Assembly: GCA_021772615.1 (NCBI GenBank)
Contig: JAJFLQ010000187.1
Span: 16,370 to 80,369 of the forward strand
From: Verrucomicrobiota bacterium
GTDB taxonomy: Bacteria; Verrucomicrobiota; Lentisphaeria; JABSQK01; JAJFLO01
DNA length: 64,000 nt
Direction: 5' to 3'
Below, one piece after another: positions 17,671 to 26,466 of this stretch; position 1 is the stretch's first letter; each line of letters starts with the position of its first letter. The notes below the pieces were generated by a model. That model was not told the origin of the DNA. It saw nothing but the letters and a program-made list of their open reading frames with translations, and ran no database searches. The translations under genes were made by a program, and so were the position numbers.

Positions 17671-18300
17671 ATGCGAAATGAGAAACCCGATAACGCCGTG
17701 GCACGGCAGTTCGGACAGATCGATGTATATCTGTTCGACCAGTTGCTGCGCGGGCGGATTCTGCCCGGAATGCGGGTGCTCGATGCTGGTTGCGGCGGCG
17801 GTCGCAATATCAAGTACATGCTCGGCTCTGGTTTTGATGTCTCAGCTGTCGACAGCTCGCCGGATGCCGTACGTTGTGTTCGCGCCCTTGCAGAGGGTCT
17901 CGCACCCGGCCTCCCGGCCGAGAACTTCAGGATCGAAAATATTGAGCAGTTGTCATTTGCCGACAACACATTCGATGTCGTGATCGCGATCGCGGTCCTG
18001 CATTTCGCTGTCGACGATGCGCATTTCACCGAAATGATTCACCGTATGTGGGCCGTGTTGAAGCCGGGCGGCGTCTTTTTTGCACGGCTGGCGTCGACCA
18101 TTGGAATCGAAGACTGCGTTACACCCATTTCCGGGCGACACGGCCATTTGCCGGATGGCAGCCGCCGATACCTCACGGACGAAGAACAACTGCTGCATCT
18201 GACAAAACAGCTCGGCGCAGAAAAGTTGGATCCCATAAAAACCGTGAATGTCCAGAACATGCGGTGCATGACAAATTGGACGCTGCGGAAGACGCCATGA
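17671..18300 (+). CDS. SAM-dependent methyltransferase, first gene of kinase operon
   Basis: A class I methyltransferase of 209 aa with motif I VLDAGCGGGRNIKYM, acidic residue in VSAVDSS, and VVIAIAVLHFAVDD as the post-I/IV region (Methyltransf_11 pattern). The start at 17671 is preferred because GGGA lies 9 nt upstream and the sequence beginning MRNEKPDN looks native; an ATG at 17656 is possible. The substrate is unknown; the LKPGGVFFARLAS segment is standard. The stop overlaps the ATG of the esterase (ATGA, 18297-18300), so it begins a four-gene translationally coupled operon. Confidence 0.88.
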   Translation: MRNEKPDNAVARQFGQIDVYLFDQLLRGRILPGMRVLDAGCGGGRNIKYMLGSGFDVSAVDSSPDAVRCVRALAEGLAPGLPAENFRIENIEQLSFADNTFDVVIAIAVLHFAVDDAHFTEMIHRMWAVLKPGGVFFARLASTIGIEDCVTPISGRHGHLPDGSRRYLTDEEQLLHLTKQLGAEKLDPIKTVNVQNMRCMTNWTLRKTP

Positions 18301-19019
18301 TTGAGGGCCGTATCCAGGAACGGAAATTCGAGCAGAGGTTAGACTGTTGGTATGATCTCTACGTACCACGGGGGCGACGGGGCGCACCGCTCATCATCGC
18401 TGCCCATGGATACGGCAGCAACAAATCGGTGATGATGCGGCTGATGCAGCGGATGAACGACACCGATTTTGTCATTGCCAGTCTGCAGGCACCGCATCAG
18501 CATATCGTGAAGCCGACGAGGTCGGGCGAGCCGCTGGGATACGGATTTGGATGGTTGTCGAATTTTCATCCGGAGGCATCGATCGCCATGCACCACGATG
18601 CTGTCGACCGTATCATCGATACCCTTGTTGCCGAGGATCATGTGGATGGCGATCGCGTCTTTCTATTGGGATTTTCGCAATCGGTCGCGTTGAACTTCCG
18701 CTATGCCTTCACGCGGCCGGAGCGTATCCGCGCTGTTGTCGCTATAGGCGGTGGAATTCCGGGAGACTGGTCTGACGGCGGCAAATATCGGGCCGGTGAA
18801 GTCAAGGTGCTCTACGTCGCCGGCAAACGCGATGCGATATATCCAGCTGCTGCGATTCAAGCCAACGCGAACCATCTTGCCCGCCTTGGCGCTGCTGTCG
18901 AAGTGTTTGTCTTCGATGTCGACCACCGCGTGCCGGTCGATGGTCTGCCGCGGATCAATCGATGGCTGCTGAACGTTGCCGCGGACGCACAGTCCGATGC
19001 TGCGACGGTCGTATTATGA
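18297..19019 (+). CDS. alpha/beta-hydrolase, phospholipase/carboxylesterase type
   Basis: A 240-aa serine hydrolase. The oxyanion region is AAHGYGSN (about 36-42), the nucleophile is S127 in LLGFSQSVAL, the acid is D179 in AGKRDAIYP and the histidine is H210 in VDHRVP, giving a complete triad. The GFSQS elbow and the overall length match the YpfH/Est carboxylesterase family acting on short acyl esters. An open frame extends upstream to 18048, inside the methyltransferase gene, but the ATGA junction at 18297 defines the start. No signal peptide is seen, so it should be cytoplasmic. Its role beside a glycosyltransferase and kinase is unclear. Confidence 0.9.
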   Translation: MIEGRIQERKFEQRLDCWYDLYVPRGRRGAPLIIAAHGYGSNKSVMMRLMQRMNDTDFVIASLQAPHQHIVKPTRSGEPLGYGFGWLSNFHPEASIAMHHDAVDRIIDTLVAEDHVDGDRVFLLGFSQSVALNFRYAFTRPERIRAVVAIGGGIPGDWSDGGKYRAGEVKVLYVAGKRDAIYPAAAIQANANHLARLGAAVEVFVFDVDHRVPVDGLPRINRWLLNVAADAQSDAATVVL

Positions 19020-20422
19020 ACGCGCATGACAACGACCCCACAGGCATCGACGCCGTCGCAGCGTATCTGAAGGAACGCCACCGTTTTTTTGGCGCTCTGG
19101 TACTCGTGTGGCTGTTTTCACTCATCTTTCTGGGTGGACTGCTGTATCTGGCGCCGCCATCGGTCGGCGCCGACGGTGAGGACTTTCTTGCGCTCGTGCA
19201 TACGTTGCAGGAGCACGGTCGTTTTGCCGTCAGTGAAGATGCACCCCCGATGTATGATCGTGTTCCGCTGTATCCGCTATTTGCGGCCCTATGCTCCGCG
19301 CTGCCCGGGCCCGGGTCGGAGCTGCAGAAAATTGTCTTTGGCCAGGTCTTGCTGCTGGCCGCTGCTGCCGTCGCGGTCGCCGCTCTTGCCGGCGTGGTAC
19401 TTGATCCAAAATGGTCGATCGTCGCCGGACTCATATTTATCACATACCGCGGCCATGTCTTCACCACGGCAATCATCACTCGCGAATCCCTGGCGATTTT
19501 ACTGTTTTACAGCGGACTACTGTGCGTCTGTGCCGGCCTTCGGATCGCGAGCGCGCGCACGAAGCGGATGCTGGCCGTCGGCGGACTGGTGTTTGGACTG
19601 GGCGCATTGTGCAGGGAGGAGTTGGCCGGCTATGCTGTGATTGTCGGACTGTATATCGTCGCCTCGCAGGCTCCATCGCGTACGGCAGCCCTGCGTCGCA
19701 CGGCCGTGTTTTTCGTTGCGGTTTTTGTGGCCCTGTCGCCGTGGATGATCCGGAATTATGCGACGGCGAACCGTATTCTGCCGCTGAGCACCGCATTTGG
19801 TACCGAGTTTTATGCCGGTAACAACCATGGCGCAATTGCGCATGGCATCAATTACGGGCAGGCCCCGGTTCTACGGACGACATCCGATCTGGATGCCTTT
19901 GAGGTCAATCGTAAATATCGACAACTGGCGATCGCGTTCATCATGGAGAATCCTGCACGAGCAGCCCGGCATGCAATCAGTAAAATGAAAATCTATGGTC
20001 TGCCAAACAGCCGGGAAATGTTCGGAGCGTACCTGTTCTTAATACCCTTGGGATTGATCGTATTCTATCTCGCCGGCCGCGGCGGCCAGCCGAATGCAGG
20101 CGCGGTAAGCATGATCATCGTCGCAGCCGCGGCGCTGGGACTTGTTATGTTGGGCTCTTTGTCGCCGTTGTTCCTGTTACGGGCTACCGGGTCGTATACC
20201 GTCCTGCTGGTTATGGGCGCAATCGGTTTGGTCATCGCGGTGGTGCGATCACCGCGCCGGAACTGGATCTTTCCGGCGCTGTACATCGCTGGTATTGTGC
20301 TTGCCGGCATCGTGATTCCGCAGAACCGCTTACGCATCGTGCTCGATGCCGGGCTTTGTATCGGCGCTTGTTTTGTCCTGGACGCTGTGTGTACGCGTAT
20401 CGGACGAATGAATCGGATATGA
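19016..20422 (+). CDS. GT39/ArnT-like integral membrane glycosyltransferase
   Basis: A 468-aa protein with about ten transmembrane helices. After the first helix (about 25-47) the loop reads GADGEDFLALVHTLQEHGRF and then YDRVPLYPLFAAL, the arrangement of the PMT/ArnT superfamily (acidic pair after TM1, then a Pro-rich P-LYP motif). These enzymes transfer sugars from polyprenyl phosphate donors on the outer face of the inner membrane. ITRESLAILLF and GLGALCREELAGY are further family-like segments. The ATG at 19016 overlaps the esterase stop (ATGA). The acceptor is unknown. Confidence 0.8.
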   Translation: MNAHDNDPTGIDAVAAYLKERHRFFGALVLVWLFSLIFLGGLLYLAPPSVGADGEDFLALVHTLQEHGRFAVSEDAPPMYDRVPLYPLFAALCSALPGPGSELQKIVFGQVLLLAAAAVAVAALAGVVLDPKWSIVAGLIFITYRGHVFTTAIITRESLAILLFYSGLLCVCAGLRIASARTKRMLAVGGLVFGLGALCREELAGYAVIVGLYIVASQAPSRTAALRRTAVFFVAVFVALSPWMIRNYATANRILPLSTAFGTEFYAGNNHGAIAHGINYGQAPVLRTTSDLDAFEVNRKYRQLAIAFIMENPARAARHAISKMKIYGLPNSREMFGAYLFLIPLGLIVFYLAGRGGQPNAGAVSMIIVAAAALGLVMLGSLSPLFLLRATGSYTVLLVMGAIGLVIAVVRSPRRNWIFPALYIAGIVLAGIVIPQNRLRIVLDAGLCIGACFVLDAVCTRIGRMNRI

Positions 20423-22572
20423 ATAGAAAGTCCACATTTTGCATATTCCCATTCGGACGCGTCCCCGCGGATCCGGATGACGACAGCTGCGGTTGCGACA
20501 GCGGCGGGCGTCGACTGATCGCGATCGCCCTCGGGCTCTTGTGCACACTCGGGGCGATCGGCTGGTTTGTGCACCGCACGGTTGAAGACAATCTCCAGCA
20601 GCGACTGTCACAGGAATTGGAGACAATACTCCGCGCGGATGTCTCTGCCATGCTGTTCTGGCTCGAGTCGCAACGGCGCATCGCCCGCACCGCCGCCGGC
20701 GATCCCAATGTTGTGCGAACGGTTACCGATATCCTCGAACTAAAGGAAGGGCTCATCGATATCGATGAGCTCACACAATCACCACAGCTTCAGGAGTTGC
20801 GCCAGACACTCGCGTGGTTTCTCGATGTGCATGAATATCCCTGGTTTCTTGTCATCGACCCGTTCGGGATGGTTATTGCGGCGTCCGGAGATAGCGATAT
20901 CGGTACCTTGATCGCGCCGGAACACTACGCCAACCTGCATAAAGTCATGGCGAACGAAAGTGTTGTGAGTTTACCCTATTATCGGCGTGAACGCGTGGAA
21001 CCCAGCACGACGCTGCTGCCGGGTAGTGACGATTCCATAAGCCCGACGATTTACGTGGCGGCCCCGATCGCAGATGATACCGGTACGGTTCTGGCAGCGA
21101 TCGGTTTCCGTGTCCGCCCGGAAGATGACTTCACCAGAATTCTCTCGATTGCGCAACGTGCAGGCACAGGGCACGCGTATGCGTTTTCTGAGCGTGGTGT
21201 GATGCTCACGCAAAGTCCGTATGACAAGCAGTTGAAAGCGGCGGGTGTGATTCCAGACGGCGATGATTCGCATTCCATGCTGCATCTCGAGATTCGTGCG
21301 CCCGAGGGCAACATGATCGCCGGCTTCAGGTCCAATGTCGATCGGCGCGCGATGCCGCTTACCAGGATGGCTGCCAGTGCAACGGCAGCTGGTGCCGAGG
21401 TGAGGTTCCCACGGGTCGTTTCCGATGTTACGGGTTATCCGGACTACCGCGGCGTTCCGGTGATCGGCGCCTGGGCCTGGTTGCCCGAGCACCGCTTTGG
21501 TGTTGCGGCCGAGATGGATTATGCCGATGCCTATAAGCCGCTGCTAGTGTTACGGTGTCTGTTCTGGGCGCTTTTCGGGCTGGTGTCGTTGTCTTGCGGG
21601 GGTGGCTTTGCTTACCTGGTGGCCAATCAGAAGATCAGGCAACGTATGAAGAAAGCCGAGGGCGAGGCTCGTCAACTTGGACAATATCGCCTTACCGACA
21701 AGATTGGTGAAGGCGGCATGGGGGAGGTGTACAAAGCCTGCCATGTGATGTTGCGGCGGCCCACCGCCATAAAACTGCTGCGCCCGGATAAGACCGGCGA
21801 AGACGCGTTGGCGCGGTTCGAGCGCGAAGTACATCTCACATGTCGGCTCAATCATCCAAACACGATTGCGATCTACGACTACGGCCGTACACCCAACGGC
21901 GTATTTTACTACGCGATGGAATATCTCGATGGTCTCAACCTCGCAGAACTGGTGAAACGCTCCGCACAACAGCGGCCAGCGCGCGTCGTGCACATCATGC
22001 GTCAATTGTGCGGCTCATTAAACGAAGCGCACGGTATCGGGTTGATCCATCGTGATATCAAGCCCGCCAATGTTCTCTTGTGCCGCCGCGGCGGCTTGGC
22101 CGACGTGGTCAAGCTCCTCGATTTCGGGCTCATCAAGGATATGTTTAATCGTAGCGGTCCGCAGATCAGTATGACCGACATCGTTGTCGGCACGCCGCAT
22201 TTCCTGGCGCCGGAGGCAGTGCAGGCGCCCGAACTCGTTGATGCGCGGAGCGATTTGTATGCTCTCGGGCTTGTCGGCTATTACCTTCTGACCGGGCAGT
22301 ATGTGTTTGTCGGGACGTCCGCCATCGATATCTGCATGAAACACGTCAAAGAGCCGCCGGTGCCGCCATCGTCACGGATTCGTTCGTCGATTCCGAAAGA
22401 CCTCGAGGACGTGATCATGTGCTGTCTGGAGAAAAAACCGGCACAGCGACCGTCCTCGGCTCTGGACCTGATGCGACGGCTGGATGCCTGTGCGTGCGCG
22501 CATGAATGGACGCAGGACAGGGCGCGAGACTGGTGGCGCGACAACGATCCGACGGAGGAGCGGCGAGAGTAA
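20419..22572 (+). CDS. transmembrane Ser/Thr protein kinase with Cache sensor
   Basis: A 717-aa receptor kinase. TM1 (about 33-52) and TM2 (about 375-396) bracket a periplasmic Cache/PDC-like domain (FLVIDPFGMVIAASG, PTIYVAAPIADDTGTVLAAIGF). The cytoplasmic Hanks-type kinase has the glycine loop GEGGMGEVY (near 430), AIKLL, catalytic HRDIKPAN (near 544), DFGLI (near 568), and APE in PHFLAPEAVQ. It therefore has all residues for activity. In most Gram-positive kinases the sensor lies after the kinase; here it lies before it, like a histidine kinase sensor. Its ATG overlaps the glycosyltransferase stop (ATGA), which ties kinase synthesis to the operon. Confidence 0.93.
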   Translation: MNRKSTFCIFPFGRVPADPDDDSCGCDSGGRRLIAIALGLLCTLGAIGWFVHRTVEDNLQQRLSQELETILRADVSAMLFWLESQRRIARTAAGDPNVVRTVTDILELKEGLIDIDELTQSPQLQELRQTLAWFLDVHEYPWFLVIDPFGMVIAASGDSDIGTLIAPEHYANLHKVMANESVVSLPYYRRERVEPSTTLLPGSDDSISPTIYVAAPIADDTGTVLAAIGFRVRPEDDFTRILSIAQRAGTGHAYAFSERGVMLTQSPYDKQLKAAGVIPDGDDSHSMLHLEIRAPEGNMIAGFRSNVDRRAMPLTRMAASATAAGAEVRFPRVVSDVTGYPDYRGVPVIGAWAWLPEHRFGVAAEMDYADAYKPLLVLRCLFWALFGLVSLSCGGGFAYLVANQKIRQRMKKAEGEARQLGQYRLTDKIGEGGMGEVYKACHVMLRRPTAIKLLRPDKTGEDALARFEREVHLTCRLNHPNTIAIYDYGRTPNGVFYYAMEYLDGLNLAELVKRSAQQRPARVVHIMRQLCGSLNEAHGIGLIHRDIKPANVLLCRRGGLADVVKLLDFGLIKDMFNRSGPQISMTDIVVGTPHFLAPEAVQAPELVDARSDLYALGLVGYYLLTGQYVFVGTSAIDICMKHVKEPPVPPSSRIRSSIPKDLEDVIMCCLEKKPAQRPSSALDLMRRLDACACAHEWTQDRARDWWRDNDPTEERRE

Positions 22573-22937
22573 TCTGCTGACAGTTGCGAAACACACGTCG
22601 TCGCGGCACGTATGTAGGTACAAAACCGCAAGAACAGACATCTGCGGAATAACAGGCGAACCGGCCACGAATGGTACCTTGGAGTACAGGCTTTGAGCTT
22701 GCTTCCAAATACTGTAGATTTTCGCTGGAGTTCGCGCTTTATGGCGTGCTTGCGCCATACCCGCCGCCATACTCCCCGTAGCGTGAGACCCACACTGAAG
22801 TGTGAACGCCAACAGAACGCCCACCTTGCTTCGTTACCTGTGTGTACCGCGCATTGAGCTGACAACGGGCGGGGGCGGTACGGGCGGCATGACATTTGCC
22901 CGCCCGCAGCCGCCACCACGCGCACCGTCCGTCACAG
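22573..22937. other. 365-nt convergent gap filled with palindromic repeats
   Basis: This gap separates the converging kinase and glmS genes and holds no gene. Besides the 92-bp element at 22724-22815, the stretch 22679-22708 begins with TTGGA and ends with TCCAA around an AGGCTTTGAGCTTG core, so it may be a third, degenerate palindrome. No classical terminator with a T-run is visible. Confidence 0.5.
22724..22815. repeat. BIME-like palindromic repeat, copy 2 (inverted)
   Basis: The reverse complement of this 92-bp stretch follows the same plan as 4534-4628. It reads GCTGGAGTTC-GCGCTTTA-TGGCGTGCTTGCGC at the left. The right end is GAGACC-CACACTGAAGTGTG-AACGCCAACAG. The CACAC/GTGTG stem is conserved while the loop changed from TTTA to TGAA, so it is conserved as structure. 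It lies tail to tail between the kinase and glmS genes. Confidence 0.8.
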
Positions 22938-24809
22938 TTACTTTACGGTAACGGTCTTTGCCAGATTGCGCGGTTGATCGATGTCCTCGCCGCGAAGATC
23001 CGCTATGTGGTAGGCCAACAGTTGCAACGGAATGGCGATGATAAGCGGGGACGTCAATTCCTCGGTACGCGGCACCCAGATCATATCATTCGGCTGCGAG
23101 GTAATGTCCGTCGGATCGCCGCCGGGATCGACGCCCGTTTGCGGAATCTTCTCGTCACCGTCGTAGGACACCGCGATTACCGGCCCGCTGCGCGCCTTAA
23201 TTTCCATGATGTTCCCGACCATCTCGTCGTAGGTAGGTCCTTCACAGGCTATGGCGGTAACAAACATGTTCGGCTCTACGAGCGCGATCGGACCGTGCTT
23301 CATTTCGCCTGCGGAATACGCCTCGGCGTGGATGTAGCTGATTTCCTTCAGCTTGAGTGCGCCTTCCATGGCAGACGGCAGGTTCACGCCGCGTGCAAGA
23401 TAAAGGGCATTGGGCTTCTCGTAGTATTTCTTGGCAACTTCGATAACGTCCGGCTCACGGGTGAGAACTTCCTCTGCCTGTTTCGGAAGTTTCAGCAGCG
23501 CAGCTTTCAGTTTGCGAATTTCATCCGGCGGGCATGAGCCGCGGACCTCGGCAAAATAGAGACACAACAACTCGATGGTCAATACCTGCATAGAATACGC
23601 CTTGGTCGACGCAACACTGATCTCGGGACCCGCCTGAATGTAGGCGACGCCGTCGCTCTCGCGAGCGATCGAGCTGTCTACGACGTTGATCACACTCACG
23701 ACCTTAGCGCCTTTCCGCTTCATCGCCCGCAACGCCTCAAGCGTATCTGCGGTCTCTCCGGACTGGCTGACGACGACGCACAGCGTGTTCTTCGGGATCA
23801 CCGGGTCGCGGACCTGCAGCTCGGCCGCCAGGTCGCCCTCGGTAGGGATGCGGGCGAGCTTGTCCATCAGGAAACGCCCGACAAGGCCGGCGTGCATCGC
23901 CGTGCCGCAGGCGGTGAATATCACCTTTTCGAATCCCTTGATCTCGTCGACGGTCAGCCCGATGTTTTCGAAGTGAATCGGATCGTCGACAGAGTTGAGA
24001 CGGCCCGCCATGCACGCACGCATTGCGTCGGGCTGCTCGTGGATCTCCTTGTGCATGAACTTCTTGTACCCACCTTTTTGTGCCGCGTCTGCCGGCCACG
24101 GAATGACATAAGGCTCGCGCTCTACCGGGTTGCAATCCAGGTCTGTGATCTCGACGCCGTCACGTGTGATCTTGCAGATTTCGTCGTCGTCAATCACATA
24201 GACCCGGTCGGTCTCCGCGCGGATGGCGCCCATATCGGATGCAATGTAGTTTTCTCCGTCACCTATACCTACGACAAGTGGTGAAAAGCGGCGTACCGCA
24301 ATCATCTCGTCGGGGCTGTCGGCACAGATACAGCCGATCGCGAACGCGCCGTGAAGTTGCCTGACGGCCTCGCACACCGCTGCCCTCAGATCGCCTTTGT
24401 AATATTTCTCAACCAGGTGCGCTACGACTTCAGTGTCCGTTTGGCTGCGGAATGCATATCCTTCGGCGGTGAGCGATTTACGCAATTCCTGGTAATTATC
24501 CAGGATTCCGTTGTGTACTACCGCGATCTTATTGTTCTGGCTGAGATGAGGATGGGAATTCTCGATCGACGGTTTTCCGTGCGTTGCCCAGCGCGTGTGA
24601 CCGATGCCGAGCGGACCCGGCAGCGGTGCCTCGTCGAGCGATGTTTCCATATTATTCAGATTGCCGACGACCTTTCGTGTCGTCAGTCCCTTGCCTGTGA
24701 CCACCGCGATGCCGGCGGAATCATAGCCGCGATACTCCAGGCGACGCAATCCGGAGAAGCAAATTGAAGAAGCTTCGCGATCGCCGATATAGCCCACTAT
24801 TCCACACAT
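22938..24809 (-). CDS. glmS: glutamine-fructose-6-phosphate aminotransferase (isomerizing)
   Basis: GlmS makes glucosamine-6-phosphate from fructose-6-phosphate and glutamine, the first step to UDP-GlcNAc for peptidoglycan and LPS. The 623-aa protein starts with the N-terminal nucleophile C2 (MCGIVGYIG). It has the glutaminase loop HTRWATHGKP, two SIS domains (TACGTAMHAG; VSQSGETADTL; STKAYSMQ), the ISYIHAEAYSAGEMKHGPIAL segment and the typical end LAKTVTVK. A perfect AGGAGG lies 6 nt before the ATG. No glmS ribozyme was recognised in the leader. Confidence 0.98.
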   Translation of the reverse strand: MCGIVGYIGDREASSICFSGLRRLEYRGYDSAGIAVVTGKGLTTRKVVGNLNNMETSLDEAPLPGPLGIGHTRWATHGKPSIENSHPHLSQNNKIAVVHNGILDNYQELRKSLTAEGYAFRSQTDTEVVAHLVEKYYKGDLRAAVCEAVRQLHGAFAIGCICADSPDEMIAVRRFSPLVVGIGDGENYIASDMGAIRAETDRVYVIDDDEICKITRDGVEITDLDCNPVEREPYVIPWPADAAQKGGYKKFMHKEIHEQPDAMRACMAGRLNSVDDPIHFENIGLTVDEIKGFEKVIFTACGTAMHAGLVGRFLMDKLARIPTEGDLAAELQVRDPVIPKNTLCVVVSQSGETADTLEALRAMKRKGAKVVSVINVVDSSIARESDGVAYIQAGPEISVASTKAYSMQVLTIELLCLYFAEVRGSCPPDEIRKLKAALLKLPKQAEEVLTREPDVIEVAKKYYEKPNALYLARGVNLPSAMEGALKLKEISYIHAEAYSAGEMKHGPIALVEPNMFVTAIACEGPTYDEMVGNIMEIKARSGPVIAVSYDGDEKIPQTGVDPGGDPTDITSQPNDMIWVPRTEELTSPLIIAIPLQLLAYHIADLRGEDIDQPRNLAKTVTVK

Positions 24810-24944
24810 TGTAAACCTCCTGAAATGATTATTGTTTCGGAAAAATCAAAACGCACAATAGAAGCGCCGTCTTTAGATTTGCAACTGCGTGCGAGAAATA
24901 TTCGGGTCTGACAGACTGCCAGGAGGTCCGATAGTGGCTGACCT

Positions 24945-24966
24945 GCACACGTGGTACGACGTGTGC
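24945..24966. repeat. 8-bp perfect inverted repeat upstream of glmS
   Basis: GCACACGT-GGTACG-ACGTGTGC is a perfect 8-bp inverted repeat with a 6-nt spacer, 136 nt upstream of the glmS start. The size and spacing would suit an operator or a hairpin in a long leader; no T-run follows on either strand. Confidence 0.35.
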
Positions 24967-25255
24967 GCCGTCGCCCGGACCTATTGAGTCACTGGTATGT
25001 GCGCCCCGCGCAGATGTGTTCCAATTTGATACGTTCGGATGTGTCGAATCCAAACTACTGGCAGCCTGTCGAACGTTGGTGTCGGAACGAGGAATTTGAG
25101 AAACCGAAAGCATTTTTTTCGAATTCAGGGCGAATATTGCACATATGTAACCCGATTTCGGGAAAATATGTACCTAATTCTGTCATTTTCGCAGTCGGCG
25201 TGTCCAAAGTCCGACAGGCGGCTAGCTGTCGAGTTCCTGCAATATCAAACTCTTT

Positions 25256-25284
25256 TTGAGGTTTGGGGAGTTATGGCATGATAT
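25256..25284 (+). promoter_or_regulatory. candidate sigma70-type promoter
   Basis: TTGAGG (25256-25261) and TGATAT (25279-25284) are separated by 17 nt. This would start transcription near 25291 and give a leader of about 155 nt for the gene at 25447. It is based on sequence resemblance only. Confidence 0.35.
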
Positions 25285-25446
25285 ATGCTACAAAGTCGTT
25301 GCGTGGACCGAGGAAGAATAGCGGTCTGTCAAGTTTTGAAAAAAATGGCGATCAAGGTGAAAAACTTTCCTGCCCAGGTTAAGTTGACCGTGATTCATGT
25401 CGAAGTTAATCATTGGAGCTAATTCTTCAGCGAAGGAGGGTTACAC

Positions 25447-26124
25447 ATGATACGTCCGAACTGCCGACTGCAATTTACACCGGAAGATCTGAATTTTATC
25501 GCTGCTGTTCTAGGTGGTGGCGATACCGACGCGCAGTTAACGTCTCTGTTCTCTGATCCGGAATCCCTCGACCTCATCCTCGACAAAGGCGACATCCTCA
25601 CAAAAATTCTTGAAGATCCTGGGTGTCTCGACATATCGGATCACCTTTACTTTTATATACTCGTGCGTCATGTACTGAAGCGTAGCGAGATCGACAATAC
25701 GGTCTTGACCGAATACATCGCTGAGTTATTGTCCGAGTATGCTCGCGCGGAACGCTCGCGGAATCCTGCCGTGGCGGAGCACACGTCGATTCATTACCTC
25801 ACGGATGTGATACAGGCATTGGAGAAAGCGGACGACAGGATGCGCTTTTTTATTCGCGTGTTTATCGGGAACTACACATTGTTTCTCTCCGGTTTATTTC
25901 CTGGTTATCTCAATCATCGTACACGGTACAAGTCGGCGCCCGACATCGAATATTATGAGCGGCTCGGCAAGTCGCACTATCGTATCGCCAGCACGCATCA
26001 ACTGGCGTACAAGTATGAATTGAGTACGATACTGGCCGATCTATCGTCGTATTATCACAGGATCAGACTCGCGTTGAACGATCTGTCGAAGCGCCTTGTG
26101 TTTCTCGAAGCGCCCGGGTATTGA
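25447..26124 (+). CDS. conserved-looking protein of unknown function, 225 aa
   Basis: I do not recognise a named family with certainty. The protein is mostly helical with no signal peptide. It includes an acidic N-terminal part (QFTPEDLNFIAAVLGG, then DPESLDLILDKGDIL) and a central hydrophobic patch IGNYTLFLSGLFPGYL, which looks too short and charged at the edges for certain membrane insertion. This is followed by APDIEYYERLGKSHYRIAS. The last pattern, with SGLFP and YYERLG, reminds me of uncharacterised proteins in several environmental phyla. AAGGAGGG lies 6-7 nt before the ATG, a strong ribosome binding site, so expression is likely. It stands alone, with its own candidate promoter. Confidence 0.85.
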   Translation: MIRPNCRLQFTPEDLNFIAAVLGGGDTDAQLTSLFSDPESLDLILDKGDILTKILEDPGCLDISDHLYFYILVRHVLKRSEIDNTVLTEYIAELLSEYARAERSRNPAVAEHTSIHYLTDVIQALEKADDRMRFFIRVFIGNYTLFLSGLFPGYLNHRTRYKSAPDIEYYERLGKSHYRIASTHQLAYKYELSTILADLSSYYHRIRLALNDLSKRLVFLEAPGY

Positions 26125-26466
26125 ACCGTCCTGCATTTCAGTACGTCGACTTGCCGTCGCGGCAGCTCGGCCCTCAATGTCGTTGAATGAGGACCCCCTT
26201 GTCGTACGACATGAAAATACGACCCTCGCCGGAGCTCACGGCTTTAGATGTGGCTTTTCCGGCGCTACGCATCACGCCCACGCACATCTAAAGCTGGTGT
26301 TGTGAACGAAGATGCTCAATTCAACGGCATTGGCACGGCGCTCCGCGTAGCCGAAACGGCAACATTGCTGAATTTCCCGCAAACTTTCCCACTCACGTCG
26401 TGGCCATCCCGATGTATTTTTCTATTTCCGTTTTGTGATGCCGGTGGTAGCGGTTTAGAATAGGTC
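26125..26466. other. intergenic region with a palindromic repeat
   Basis: The 342 nt between the unknown gene and the chelatase hold one inverted repeat (26241-26294) and no gene. No cobalamin riboswitch pattern was seen in front of the chelatase gene. Confidence 0.5.
26241..26294. repeat. 12-bp perfect inverted repeat, GCTTTAGATGTG type
   Basis: GCTTTAGATGTG (26241-26252) and CACATCTAAAGC (26283-26294) are perfect inverted repeats separated by 30 nt. The left arm is preceded by GGAGCTCACG, so it again starts GGAG-x-TCAC like the larger repeats. A similar sequence, GTTCACAGCTTCAGATGTG, occurs at 28253-28271 beside copy 3 of the BIME-like repeat, so the two types appear related. Confidence 0.65.

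Larger units (their letters stand above)
24810..25446. other. 637-nt divergent intergenic region, no gene seen
   Basis: This is the upstream region of glmS (minus) and of the unknown gene at 25447 (plus). It carries the glmS Shine-Dalgarno, an 8-bp hairpin at 24945-24966 and a candidate promoter at 25256-25284. It is richer in A/T near 25290-25420. No recognisable riboswitch, ribozyme, tRNA or small ORF was found. Confidence 0.5.

Noticed and set aside
24810..25000. glmS ribozyme in front of glmS
   Set aside because: I could not find the conserved core of the ribozyme; the leader shows only a plain Shine-Dalgarno.
26125..26466. cobalamin riboswitch upstream of the chelatase gene
   Set aside because: No B12-box-like sequence; the visible structure is a dispersed palindrome.
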